From CAZMGV01 sp964621525 [NCBI: uncultured bacterium] (GTDB taxonomy: Bacteria; JAGRBM01), in NCBI GenBank assembly GCA_964621525.1, contig CAZUMS010000003.1, positions 62,001 to 126,000 of the forward strand: a stretch of DNA of 64,000 nt, in the 5' to 3' direction. This document shows positions 42,705 through 50,818 of this stretch, piece by piece. Position 1 is the first letter of the stretch. Every line of letters starts with the position of its first letter. A model generated the notes under the pieces. That model saw nothing but the letters and a program-made list of their open reading frames with translations, was not told the origin of the DNA and made no database searches. The position numbers were made by a program, and so were the translations under genes.

Positions 42705-42886
42705 CTGACGCCCGGCCTGAGCGGAACCTCAACCGTCGTGGGTTTCCTATCCCACGCTTTCGTCATTATAGCACAACCCCGTGTTCCCGATTGGCGTGCA
42801 ACCCGGCGGAATCACTGGGGCCGAAAATTAATTTCGCCACTGCCCTCCGGCCGTGCACTTCAGGGGAATCCGGATAGATGCCGATC

Positions 42887-43498
42887 TTACGTCTTGCCCC
42901 ATTTTTGAAGGGTCTTGAAAAGAGCCTGCGCGATCTCCGCTGTCTGGTCCGTTTCGCCCCATAGCGAACCTGCAAGCTCCCCGTGCGCAATTCGCGCGAG
43001 ATAACCCATCAGCAGTTGCAGGATGACCTGGCGGACCGGGGCGTGCTCTGGAATCGGCGGCCGGGCGTTTGCCCGGATCACCTCCTCGACGCGGTCGAGG
43101 AGCGGCGGTGCGAACTCGGCGACCACGTTTGCCCCCCGCCCGTTCGGGCCGATCAATTCCGAAACCATCACCCTCAAAATGCCCTCATTCTGCCGCCGGT
43201 GAAGGCGGGCGACTTCTGAAAAAGCCCGGATAAAAATCTCCTGGGCCGAACCGTTACCCGCCAACGTACGGTCGAGAATTTCCGAGAGCGACGTGTAGAA
43301 ACGGCGGAGCATCTCCTCGAAGAGCGCATCCTTGGAGGCAAAGTGGTAGAGCAGCGAAGGCGCGCCGATCCCTGCATCCGCGGCAATATCGGCCAGCGAA
43401 GTTTCGTGGAAGCCGTGGCTCGCAAACCGTTTTTCGGCGGCGGCCAGCAGGAGCTCGACCGTATCGGCCTTGCGCTCGTTCTTTTTCGGGCGCCCCAT
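42887..43498 (-). CDS. TetR/AcrR-family transcriptional regulator
   Basis: The 203-residue protein has a TetR helix-turn-helix at about 14-60 (VELLLAAAEKRFASHGFHET, SLADIAADAGIGAPSLLYHFASKDALFEEML) and a helical ligand-binding domain. ATG 43498 has GGAGG five bases upstream. It is divergent from the unknown protein at 43612. The inverted repeats between them are the likely operator for both genes. The ligand is unknown; an acyl-CoA or fatty acid would suit the downstream acyltransferase (inference). Confidence 0.9.
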   Translation of the reverse strand: MGRPKKNERKADTVELLLAAAEKRFASHGFHETSLADIAADAGIGAPSLLYHFASKDALFEEMLRRFYTSLSEILDRTLAGNGSAQEIFIRAFSEVARLHRRQNEGILRVMVSELIGPNGRGANVVAEFAPPLLDRVEEVIRANARPPIPEHAPVRQVILQLLMGYLARIAHGELAGSLWGETDQTAEIAQALFKTLQKWGKT

Positions 43499-43538
43499 GC
43501 GTCCCTCCGGCAGCCGAAACTACCGGAGAAACTTTTCC

Positions 43539-43566
43539 TTGACAATATCAAATGGCATTTGGTAAT
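43539..43566 (+). promoter_or_regulatory. Probable promoter of the TetR-divergent operon
   Basis: TTGACA (43539-43544) and GGTAAT (43561-43566) are separated by 16 bases and lie 45 bases before ATG 43612. The -10 element is inside the inverted repeats, as expected for repression by the neighbouring regulator. Confidence 0.5.
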
Positions 43567-43589
43567 TTACCGAATGACGTTCGATAAAT
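43549..43589. promoter_or_regulatory. Three overlapping inverted repeats, probable TetR operators
   Basis: CAAATG-G-CATTTG (43549-43561) is perfect. CATTTGGTAA-T-TTACCGAATG halves (43556-43576) have one mismatch. ATTTACCGAA...TTCGATAAAT (43565-43589) has one mismatch around a 5-base spacer. They share the half-site CGAATG/CATTTG and cover the -10 region and the start of the transcript. Confidence 0.6.
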
Positions 43590-43611
43590 CTCAAGACGAG
43601 GAGTATTAACC

Positions 43612-44178
43612 ATGCAAACCAACACTCAGAAAAAAACGGCCGACCTGCATCAACTGGAAAGGCTCCATGGGCGCTCCCACGAAGAGCTGGAGCAGATCTT
43701 CCGGGCAGCACCGGCACCCGAATCGATCCAGCAACTGCATGGCGACCCGTTCTGTCTGGGACTGCAGGTGGGTTCCGCACTCAACTTCCTGCGGCACGGA
43801 CCGCTGGGCTTCATCGGCCGCCGTGTCGAGCAGCAGGCCATTGAGCCGGGCTTCGTCTGGAACGGCAAGAGCTTTCATGCCTACACCGGCACCGAAGGGC
43901 GCGGTATCAACCGCTTGCGGCTGTGGGGACTCCAGGCGGGCTTTCCGTTCAAGGTCGGCATTGCTCCATCGGTAATCGACAACCGCCCGTGCATCGCCCT
44001 GAATTTCGATATCGAAGAGAACCCCTGGTGGGAAAAGCCGACTTATGACGAGCTGCGCGAAGTCTCGCCCGGAATCTACATGGGACCGTCAACTTACAAG
44101 ACTGATAGTGGCGTCCGTATCCTGGCGTGGTTTGGCGCGGACACCAACCGGCAGGTGGAAAGGCCGATGAGTTACTAA
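43612..44178 (+). CDS. Conserved protein of unknown function, TetR-controlled
   Basis: The 188-residue protein starts at ATG 43612 with GAGGAG 8 bases upstream. It is soluble, without a signal peptide. A helical start (TADLHQLERLHGRSHEELEQIFRAA) leads to a beta-rich body with FVWNGKSFHAYTGTEGRGINRLRL, ALNFDIEENPWWEKPTYDELREVSPGIYMGPSTY. The final pattern (D-x-N-P...DELREV-x-PG-x-Y-x-G) recurs, as I recall, in uncharacterised actinobacterial and proteobacterial proteins of similar size; a lipocalin-like barrel is a guess. The divergent TetR and downstream acyltransferase suggest lipid or fatty-acid handling. Confidence 0.65.
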   Translation: MQTNTQKKTADLHQLERLHGRSHEELEQIFRAAPAPESIQQLHGDPFCLGLQVGSALNFLRHGPLGFIGRRVEQQAIEPGFVWNGKSFHAYTGTEGRGINRLRLWGLQAGFPFKVGIAPSVIDNRPCIALNFDIEENPWWEKPTYDELREVSPGIYMGPSTYKTDSGVRILAWFGADTNRQVERPMSY

Positions 44179-44251
44179 CTGGGACTGCAGGCTTCCGGCT
44201 GGCTCCTTCTAGGCAGCTCCGGCAGCCTGCGGATTCACAGGGAACCGGGTC

Positions 44252-45109
44252 ATGCCGAAACAGGAAGATATGATCAATTCATCTGCCGGGCCGGGCTCCG
44301 GAAACGGGGCTGCGGCCGGGGAACTCGCACCACGGCGTTCGGCGGATACGATTGAGCTTTTGAAACCTGTCGCCCGGTACGTTTTTGAGGTGATCTACAA
44401 ATGCGAGTGGCGGCATCCCGAACGCATCCCCGGCAGCCCTGTTCTGGTCGTCGCCAATCACAATGCCGGCGGGATACCCGACATTTTCCTCCTGCTGCAT
44501 GCCTGGAGCAGCCGTTTCGGAACTCACCGGCCTCTGCTGGGGCTGGCGCACAAGATCAACTTCAAGCTTCCCGTTCTCCGTGAACTCGCCGAGGGGATCG
44601 GCGCCGTTCCAGCCGACGCCGGTACCGCCAGGAAAGTGATCGGCAGGGGTGTCGATCTGGTTGTCTTTCCCGGCGGCGACTGGGAAGCCGCACGCCCACG
44701 GTCACAGGCCGGCAATATCGACTTCGGCGGGAGAATGGGTTTTCTCCGGCTCGCGCTTGAAACCGGTGCGACGATCTCTCCGCTCGTCTTCGCGGGAGTT
44801 CATGAGAGCACCCTGATCGTCAGCCGGGGTACGTCTCTGGCCAGATGGCTCAGACTGGACAGGCTCTTCCGCCTCAAGTCCATGCCGATCGGAATCCCGC
44901 TGCCTGTCATTCCGGCCCGGGCGATCATGGAAAGCCTCGATCCCATCGATCTCGGGCTGGAACTCCGGGGCATCGCCGGTTTCGAGAAAAAACTTGCCCA
45001 CGGATACGAACTCGTCACGTCGCGGATGCAGCAGAAACTCGACGAACTGGAAGCCGAGCTGGGTCACAAGTCACCACGGCAGACCGCGATGCAGACGGAC
45101 CAACCGTGA
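44252..45109 (+). CDS. PlsC-like lysophospholipid acyltransferase family protein
   Basis: The 285-residue protein carries LPLAT-type motifs: VLVVANHNAGGIPDIFLL (motif I, here with two residues more than the usual H-x4-D spacing), LGLAHKINFKLPVLRELAEGIGAVPAD and the glycine-rich VVFPGGDWEAARP (motif III), then ISPLVFAGVHES (motif IV). The family transfers acyl chains to glycerophospholipids or other alcohols at the membrane. No transmembrane helix is evident. ATG 44252 has AGGGAA 7 bases upstream. It lies 73 bases after the unknown protein and is probably in its operon. Confidence 0.8.
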   Translation: MPKQEDMINSSAGPGSGNGAAAGELAPRRSADTIELLKPVARYVFEVIYKCEWRHPERIPGSPVLVVANHNAGGIPDIFLLLHAWSSRFGTHRPLLGLAHKINFKLPVLRELAEGIGAVPADAGTARKVIGRGVDLVVFPGGDWEAARPRSQAGNIDFGGRMGFLRLALETGATISPLVFAGVHESTLIVSRGTSLARWLRLDRLFRLKSMPIGIPLPVIPARAIMESLDPIDLGLELRGIAGFEKKLAHGYELVTSRMQQKLDELEAELGHKSPRQTAMQTDQP

Positions 45110-45197
45110 AGCCGGGACCCTGATTCTATAAACGCTCCCGCTTCCCTACTCCCCCCGGAGGGGAGCTAGACTGGGCTCACCACCGGAGCCCCGCACC

Positions 45198-46202
45198 CTG
45201 AGCAGAATCCTGAAAACCGCCGCTCTCGTCATCGGTTCGTTCGCGGCCGCGCTCCTCGCAGCCGAGGGAATCGTGTCGGTGCTGGGCCTGGGGAACGATC
45301 CGTTCCCCGCCCACGAGGTCGCGATGTTCCGGGACAATTCGGCGCGGCTCCGGCCGAAGTTCGTCCTGGACAGCCGGTTCGGCATCCGTCCTCCGGCGGG
45401 CTCCGGCGCCAACGATCCTTACACACCCGAGGGCATTTACCGGGGCGCGGGACCGGGCGGCGAGGAGCCACCCGCCTACCGCCTCGAGAAAACACCGGGC
45501 CGGGAGCGGATCCTGTTCGCCGGAGACTCGGTGACGCGCCGGGGCCGGATCATCGGGGCGCTCCGGCGCCTGCACGGCGACGGTGCGGCCGAATACCTCA
45601 ACGCCGGAGTCGAGACCTTCAACACGGAACAGGAACTGCTCTGGTACCGGACCTACAACCGGGCGCTCAGGCCGGACCAGGTGATCCTCACGTTCCATCC
45701 CAACGACTTCGAGGCAACGCCGGCGGCCTTCATCGACGAGGCGGGACGGCTCCGCGTGTACTCGCCGCAGGCCGGAAGCTGGAACCCCAGCCGCCGCCTG
45801 TTCGCCTCGAGCCGCCTCTACCGGTTGTGGCTCGGCTGGCGGCTGGGCGGCGGCGGAAACCCGGCCGGAACGGAACGGGCGGCAAAAGCGCTCGAAGGGT
45901 TTGCGAACCTGTCGAAAGAGGACGGCTTCCGGCTGGATGTGCTGCTCCTGCCGCCGCTCGTTCCCGAAACGGAGTGGACGGAGAGCGACCGGAAAGCACG
46001 GGCGGATTTTCTCGCCGTCGCGGGCCGTCTCGGGCTGAACACCTACGACCTTGCCGAGCCGCTCCGCGAGGCGCTTGCAGCCGGAACCGAAGTCCGCGAG
46101 ACGCCCGGCGACCCGTGGCACCCCTCGGACGGATTCGCGGAGGCTGCCGCACGGCATCTTGTGGAACGGGGATTGTTCGGGGATGGACCCGAAACGCCGT
46201 AG
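45198..46202 (+). CDS. SGNH/GDSL-like hydrolase with N-terminal membrane anchor
   Basis: Catalytic blocks are GDS (ILFAGDSVTRRG, nucleophile S111 in this numbering), the oxyanion N in LTFHPNDFE and D-x-x-H-near-C-terminus in GDPWHPSDGF. These are the four SGNH blocks of secreted acyl-esterases or acetyltransferases. The first canonical start is GTG 45273, but the frame upstream encodes LSRILKTAALVIGSFAAALL, a typical membrane anchor. CTG 45198 is preceded by GGAG, so a CTG start was chosen; no ATG, GTG or TTG occurs there. The protein is 334 residues from CTG. The extracytoplasmic location is inferred. Confidence 0.65.
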   Translation: MSRILKTAALVIGSFAAALLAAEGIVSVLGLGNDPFPAHEVAMFRDNSARLRPKFVLDSRFGIRPPAGSGANDPYTPEGIYRGAGPGGEEPPAYRLEKTPGRERILFAGDSVTRRGRIIGALRRLHGDGAAEYLNAGVETFNTEQELLWYRTYNRALRPDQVILTFHPNDFEATPAAFIDEAGRLRVYSPQAGSWNPSRRLFASSRLYRLWLGWRLGGGGNPAGTERAAKALEGFANLSKEDGFRLDVLLLPPLVPETEWTESDRKARADFLAVAGRLGLNTYDLAEPLREALAAGTEVRETPGDPWHPSDGFAEAAARHLVERGLFGDGPETP

Positions 46203-46251
46203 GCAAACAGTCCAGAAAAAGGCCTGAACTATCCTCCGTCCCTCCGGGGCA

Positions 46252-46348
46252 CCTCCTTTGAGAGAAAGGAGGGCCGCTACCGCACAGACACTCTCAATTG
46301 AGATTGTCTGGGTGAGAACGCCGCCCTCTTTCCCTGAAAGAGGGTGGC
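46252..46348. repeat. Three adjacent hairpins, REP-like element
   Basis: Hairpin 1: CCTCCTTT (46252-46259) and AAAGGAGG (46265-46272). Hairpin 2: 46285-46310, an inverted repeat with central CTCAATTGAG and one mismatch. Hairpin 3: CCCTCTTTC (46324-46332) and GAAAGAGGG (46336-46344), which extends by GCCG/TGGC. They fill the gap between the convergent SGNH hydrolase and SDR-like genes. They may end transcription or be a mobile REP/MITE remnant. Confidence 0.5.
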
Positions 46349-46400
46349 CGGAGGCCGGGTGATAGTTTCCCCGCCCGCAAGGACAGCTGGCTTTTCCGGA

Positions 46401-47363
46401 TCAGTACTGCTGGACGTGCTTCTGGAGCTTTCCCTTTTCCTGGAACCAGTTGATGGCTTTCAGGAACGCCACTTCGGCGGGGTTCGGCTCCGGCAGGCGC
46501 AGCACGCGGCGCTCTTCCTCGCCCGACTGCATGCTGCCGGGGTGCGCCTTGAGGTAAGCCTCGGTGAACCAGGATAGCTTGGGTGCCTTGCCGGACATCT
46601 TCGCCGACAGTTCACCCAGAGCCGCCGCCGGCGTCGTTACAAAGAACGGCAGGCGTTTGCCCTGGTACGGGCGCTTCAGCAGGAAATCGATCATGCGGAA
46701 CATGTCGTCCGTGGAGAGGTATTCGGCCGAGAGGATGTACTCGTGTCCCGAAAGACCCCGGTCGGCGGCCGTGACGAGATAGTCGGCGCAGTCCTCGACA
46801 TCGATGATGCCGGTGCCGCCCGAGGGATAACCCGTGAGGTCGCCCTTCACGTAATCGACGATCGCCTGTCCCATGGGGGAGGGCTTCGCGTCGCGCGGGC
46901 CCACGAGCACCGACGGATGAACCGTCACGACGTGCATGCCGTGCTTGATCTGCTCGAAGGCGATCTCCGTCGCGCGGCGCTTGGTCCGGACGAAATCGCC
47001 CGAAACACCGCGCGGAACGGCGATGGAGCCGACATACACGGCCCGCTTCACTTTATGGAGGCGCGCTGCGTGGAAGACGTTGGAGGTGCCGACGACGTTT
47101 GTGATGTGGTGAACCTCGGGGTCCGGGTACCACTTTGCCGTGGTGCCGGCGCAGTGGAACAGGTAGTCGGCCCCTTCGGTGCCGTGGCGGAGCGAATCGA
47201 TGGTCGAGAGGTCGCCCTCGACGATCTCGCAGAGGGTGCCGTCCAGCACCGACCGGTCGGAGCCCGGCCGCACGAGACCCCGGACACGGATCCCCCGCTT
47301 GTTCAGCGCCCGGACGACCGCCGAACCCAGAAAACCGTTTGCACCCGTCACAAATGCGAGCAT
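46401..47363 (-). CDS. Extended SDR (NAD-dependent epimerase/dehydratase-like) lacking the catalytic tyrosine
   Basis: From ATG 47363 the 320-residue protein has TGANGFLGSAVVRALNKRG (4-22), a DL motif and a YVGSIAVP strand. The residues that should be Y-x-x-x-K are F124-VRT-K128, so the proton donor is Phe. The C-terminal half reads LSAEYLSTDDMFRMIDFLL as in sterol/flavanone reductase-like families. A redox role may be lost, with NAD(P) binding retained. ATG 47363 follows GGGGAA by ten bases; an ATG at 47400 is a possible longer start. It is divergent from the malic-enzyme gene. Confidence 0.8.
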   Translation of the reverse strand: MLAFVTGANGFLGSAVVRALNKRGIRVRGLVRPGSDRSVLDGTLCEIVEGDLSTIDSLRHGTEGADYLFHCAGTTAKWYPDPEVHHITNVVGTSNVFHAARLHKVKRAVYVGSIAVPRGVSGDFVRTKRRATEIAFEQIKHGMHVVTVHPSVLVGPRDAKPSPMGQAIVDYVKGDLTGYPSGGTGIIDVEDCADYLVTAADRGLSGHEYILSAEYLSTDDMFRMIDFLLKRPYQGKRLPFFVTTPAAALGELSAKMSGKAPKLSWFTEAYLKAHPGSMQSGEEERRVLRLPEPNPAEVAFLKAINWFQEKGKLQKHVQQY

Positions 47364-47740
47364 TTTCAGCCAGTTCCCCGTTTCCACGAGATTGGGCATC
47401 CCCGCAAGGGACACCATCAAAGACCGGATTGTTTGAACCCGAAGGCGCCGCGAGGTCAAGGGGCAGCGAGGGGGGCTTTGGGCGGCTCTCCGCCGTCCGG
47501 ATACCCCCGCTTGCGCCCCGCCGAACCGTTTTGCTATCTCCCGGCAGCCGTTCGGAGGACCGGTCCCCGGGACAGGGGCCGTTTCCGTCTCCAAAAGGCC
47601 AATTTCAGCCGCCGTTGCCAATGGCGGCGCCAGCCCGGCGGGATGCCGGCAGTAAGGATCAGCCCCGGAACGGGGCCTGAAAACGTCTCCTTCACGGGAA
47701 ACGGACAGGACCCCGAAGCTCCGCGCTCAAGACCACCCCC
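47364..47740. other. Divergent intergenic region, SDR-like gene and maeB
   Basis: 377 bases between two divergent start codons. No gene-like frame or clear promoter pair seen; the sequence remains GC-rich. A frame on the minus strand stays open to 47621 but lacks family residues before MLAFVTGANGF. Confidence 0.4.
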
Positions 47741-50023
47741 ATGACCCTGAAAAACCAGGCCCTCGAATACCACTCCAGCGGACGCAAGGGAAAAATCGAG
47801 GTGATCTCCTCGAAGCCCTGCTCCACCCAGCGGGACCTCTCCCTCGCCTACACGCCGGGCGTCGCCCAGCCGTGCCTCGAGATCGAGCGGGACCCGGATC
47901 TGGTCTACGAATACACGGCCAAGGGGAACCTCGTCGCCGTGATCTCGAACGGCACGGCCGTGCTGGGCCTCGGCAATATCGGCCCCATGGCCGGCAAGCC
48001 GGTCATGGAGGGCAAGGGCGTCCTCTTCAAGAGATTTGCCGACGTCGACGTTTTCGACATCGAGATCAACGCGCCCACCGTCGACGAGATGGTGAGGGTC
48101 ATTACCGCGCTCGAACCCACCTTCGGCGGCATCAACCTGGAAGACATCAAGGCGCCGGAATGCTTCGAAGTCGAGCGGCAGCTCATCGAGAAACTCAACA
48201 TCCCGGTGTTCCACGACGACCAGCACGGAACGGCGATCATTTCCGCCGCTGCGTTCCTGAATGCACTCGAGATCACGGGCCGCGACATCAAGAACACAAA
48301 GGTCGTCTTCTCGGGAGCCGGCGCAGCGGCGATCGCCACGGCGCGGCTCTACTCCTCGCTGGGTCTCCCGAAGCAGAACGTCCTCCTCGTGGACACCAAG
48401 GGCGTCGTCTACCGGGGCCGCAGCGAAGGCATGAACCAGTACAAGGAAGAGTTCGCCGCCGACACCTCGGCCCGCACCCTGGAACAGGCGATGAAGGGCG
48501 CGGACGCGTTCGTCGGCGTCTCGGTGAAGGATCTCGTCACCCCCGACATGGTCCGCACCATGGCGAAGGATCCGATCGTGTTCGCCATGGCGAACCCCGA
48601 CCCCGAGATCACCTATGACGCCGCCACGGGAGCGCGCAAGGACGTCATCATGGCGACCGGGCGCAGCGACTTCCCGAACCAGGTGAACAACGTGCTCGGC
48701 TTCCCGTTCATCTTCCGCGGCGCGCTCGACGTGCGCGCGAAGACGATCAACGTGGAGATGAAGCTCGCCGCCGTGCGCGCCCTCGCCGAACTGGCGAAGG
48801 AAGACGTACCCGACAGCGTGCTGTCGGCCTACCGCGCGAAGAAGATGTCCTTCGGCAAGGAATACCTGATTCCCAAGCCGTTCGACCCCCGCGTGCTCAC
48901 CTGGGTCGCCCCGGCCGTCGCCAAGGCGGCGACCGACACGGGCGTCGCCCGGCTGCCGCTCACCGACATCGAGGCCTACCGCGAGCAGCTCGCGCAGCGC
49001 GTGGACCGCTCGCGCGTCATCCTTCAGCCCATCTTCAAGAAGGCGAAGGAAGAGCAGCGGAAGATCGTGTTCCCCGAGGGCGATCACCCCGCGGTGCTCC
49101 GCGCCGCTGCCGCCCTGGTCGAGGACCGGGTCTGCCGCCCGGTGCTCCTCGGGCCGGAAAAACTGATCCAGACGGCGCTCGAGCGTTACGAGCTGGACCC
49201 TTCGCAGGTCGATATCGTGAACCCGATCACGAGCGAGAGCCACGCAGATTACACGAAGGAACTCTGGTCGCTCCGGCGCCGCAAGGGCATGACGGAAGTG
49301 GAGGCGAGCCGCTGGGTGCGCCGCCGCCTCACCTACGGCGCCATGATGGTCCGGCAGGGCGAGGCCCACGGCATGGTCGCCGGTCTCACCCGGAACTACC
49401 CCGAAGTGGTCGAGCACGCCATCGACATCGTGGGCATCCGCAAGCCGAACACGCTGATCGCGGGCGTCTACATGATGATCCACAAGGGCCACGCGATGCT
49501 GTTCTCGGACGCCCTCGTGAACATGGACCCGACGCCCGAGCAGCTCGCCGAGATCACCGAGCTCACCGTCAGCGCCGCCCCCATGCTCGGCATCGACCCG
49601 CCGCGCGTCGCCATGCTGTCGTTCTCGAACTTCGGCAGCGTGCAGAACGCCATGAGCGAGAAGATGCAGCGGGCCGTGGGGCTCGTCCGGGGCCGGAATC
49701 CCGGCCTCATCGTGGACGGCGAGCTCCAGCCCGACGTGGCGCTCACCGCCGAGACGCTGCACGAGTATTTCCCGTTCTCGGAGCTGAAGGACCCGGCCAA
49801 CGTGCTGATCTTCCCGTCGCTCTCGGCGGCGAACATCGCCTACAAGCTGGTCCACAAGCTGGGCGCGGCCGACTCCATCGGCCCGATCCTCGTCGGCCTG
49901 AACCGCCCGGTGAACTGGGTGCCGCGGCTCGCCTCCCCCGAAGAGGTCGTGAAGACCGCCGCCCTCACCGTGACCCAGAGCCACGAGGCCGAGGCCTACG
50001 CGAAGAAACGCAAGGCCGGCTGA
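47741..50023 (+). CDS. maeB: NADP-dependent malic enzyme with C-terminal phosphotransacetylase-like domain
   Basis: The malic enzyme oxidatively decarboxylates malate to pyruvate. Residues 1-420 contain [62 protein letters not shown] and [14 protein letters not shown] (NADP fold). Residues about 430-760 form a PTA-like domain ([29 protein letters not shown]..., [20 protein letters not shown]) which in MaeB is regulatory (acetyl-CoA binding) and not catalytic. The length of 760 is standard. A strong terminator follows at 50051. Confidence 0.95.
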   Translation: MTLKNQALEYHSSGRKGKIEVISSKPCSTQRDLSLAYTPGVAQPCLEIERDPDLVYEYTAKGNLVAVISNGTAVLGLGNIGPMAGKPVMEGKGVLFKRFADVDVFDIEINAPTVDEMVRVITALEPTFGGINLEDIKAPECFEVERQLIEKLNIPVFHDDQHGTAIISAAAFLNALEITGRDIKNTKVVFSGAGAAAIATARLYSSLGLPKQNVLLVDTKGVVYRGRSEGMNQYKEEFAADTSARTLEQAMKGADAFVGVSVKDLVTPDMVRTMAKDPIVFAMANPDPEITYDAATGARKDVIMATGRSDFPNQVNNVLGFPFIFRGALDVRAKTINVEMKLAAVRALAELAKEDVPDSVLSAYRAKKMSFGKEYLIPKPFDPRVLTWVAPAVAKAATDTGVARLPLTDIEAYREQLAQRVDRSRVILQPIFKKAKEEQRKIVFPEGDHPAVLRAAAALVEDRVCRPVLLGPEKLIQTALERYELDPSQVDIVNPITSESHADYTKELWSLRRRKGMTEVEASRWVRRRLTYGAMMVRQGEAHGMVAGLTRNYPEVVEHAIDIVGIRKPNTLIAGVYMMIHKGHAMLFSDALVNMDPTPEQLAEITELTVSAAPMLGIDPPRVAMLSFSNFGSVQNAMSEKMQRAVGLVRGRNPGLIVDGELQPDVALTAETLHEYFPFSELKDPANVLIFPSLSAANIAYKLVHKLGAADSIGPILVGLNRPVNWVPRLASPEEVVKTAALTVTQSHEAEAYAKKRKAG

Positions 50024-50050
50024 CGGGGCTTCCGCAGTCCCTGAAGACCG

Positions 50051-50084
50051 GAAGGGCGGCACCCCAGGGGGCCGCCCTTCTTTC
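50051..50084. terminator. Rho-independent terminator after maeB
   Basis: GAAGGGCGGC (50051-50060) pairs with GCCGCCCTTC (50071-50080), followed by TTTC; loop ACCCCAGGGG can itself pair. Nearly the same stem closes yebC. Confidence 0.85.
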
Positions 50085-50191
50085 GTTCCGGGTCCGGATT
50101 AAAAGCGCGTGTAATCGGATTCCGGCCTTGGTATTCTTTTCACTCGCTGGCGGCAGGGCTTGAAGCGCCTGCGCGCCCGGGAGCGGTAACC

Positions 50192-50815
50192 GTGGAACGG
50201 CGAAGCGTACTCAGACTGATCGGCCGGACGGCGGCGGGCGGCCTCGTCGTGGGGATCTACAGCTGCGGAACGACGCGGTACACTTCCCAGGGAGTGGACT
50301 GCGGCGTCGTGCCGGACGACCCCGAATGCCTCGAGCCGTTCGACCTCGTGTTCACGACGGGCGGCGGCCACACCCACACGTTCACGATTTCCAGCACCGA
50401 CCTCGGCGATTCCGGCGGGGACATCACCTACACATCGAGCGAGACGGGCGCCCACACCCATGACGTCACCCTGACGGCGGCCGAGCGGGACACCATCGCC
50501 TCGGGCGGCAGCGTCAGCAAGACAACGACGGTGGGTAATTCCCATACACACGGGGTCGTGTTCGAGATCCCCGAGGATCTCGAGGAAACCACCTCGACCG
50601 ACAGTTCCCACTCCCACACGTTCCTGATCCCCGGCGAAGACCTGCTCACGCCCACGGGGGACAAGACCTATACGTCCAGCACCACCGGCCACAGCCACAC
50701 GGTCACGCTGACCGGGGCGGAGCGGGTCACGATCGCCTCCGGCGGGACCGTGGGGCCAAAGACGACCTCGACAAACGCCAGCCACAGTCACACGGTGACG
50801 TTCTCCACCGCCTGA
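50192..50815 (+). CDS. Tat-type lipoprotein with six HxH motifs in a duplicated repeat
   Basis: GTG 50192 opens ERRSVLRLIGRTAAGGLVVG with a twin arginine, and C25 in IYSC is a fair lipobox. The 207 residues hold H-x-H at 60/62, 88/90, 118/120, 140/142, 167/169 and 198/200. Residues 60-120 and 140-200 are two copies of one unit: H-x-H, D-x-TYTSS-x-TG-x-H-x-H, VTLT-x-AER-x-TIASGG-x-V, then SH-x-H. The body is Thr/Ser rich and beta-like. Spaced HxH pairs suit binding of Zn, Cu or Ni at the cell surface; that function is inference. It is convergent with the YaiO-like gene (3-base gap). Confidence 0.75.
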   Translation: MERRSVLRLIGRTAAGGLVVGIYSCGTTRYTSQGVDCGVVPDDPECLEPFDLVFTTGGGHTHTFTISSTDLGDSGGDITYTSSETGAHTHDVTLTAAERDTIASGGSVSKTTTVGNSHTHGVVFEIPEDLEETTSTDSSHSHTFLIPGEDLLTPTGDKTYTSSTTGHSHTVTLTGAERVTIASGGTVGPKTTSTNASHSHTVTFSTA

Positions 50816-50818
50816 CGG

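Larger units (their letters stand above)
42106..42886. other. 780-base noncoding stretch with repeats
   Basis: No open frame has gene-like codon use. The stretch holds a C-rich direct repeat (CCCCTCCCCCCCTGTTTT at 42245-42262, longer copy at 42565-42587), two copies of a CCTTCGGC-type element (42379-42404, 42682-42704), a perfect palindrome GACACCGGTGTC at 42483-42494 and a G8 run near 42311. It looks like an accessory or decayed intergenic island. Confidence 0.6.

Noticed and set aside
47534-50062. Long open frame antisense to maeB (842 codons)
   Set aside because: Low-complexity Arg/Asp/His/Gly-rich translation; sense strand is an intact malic enzyme.
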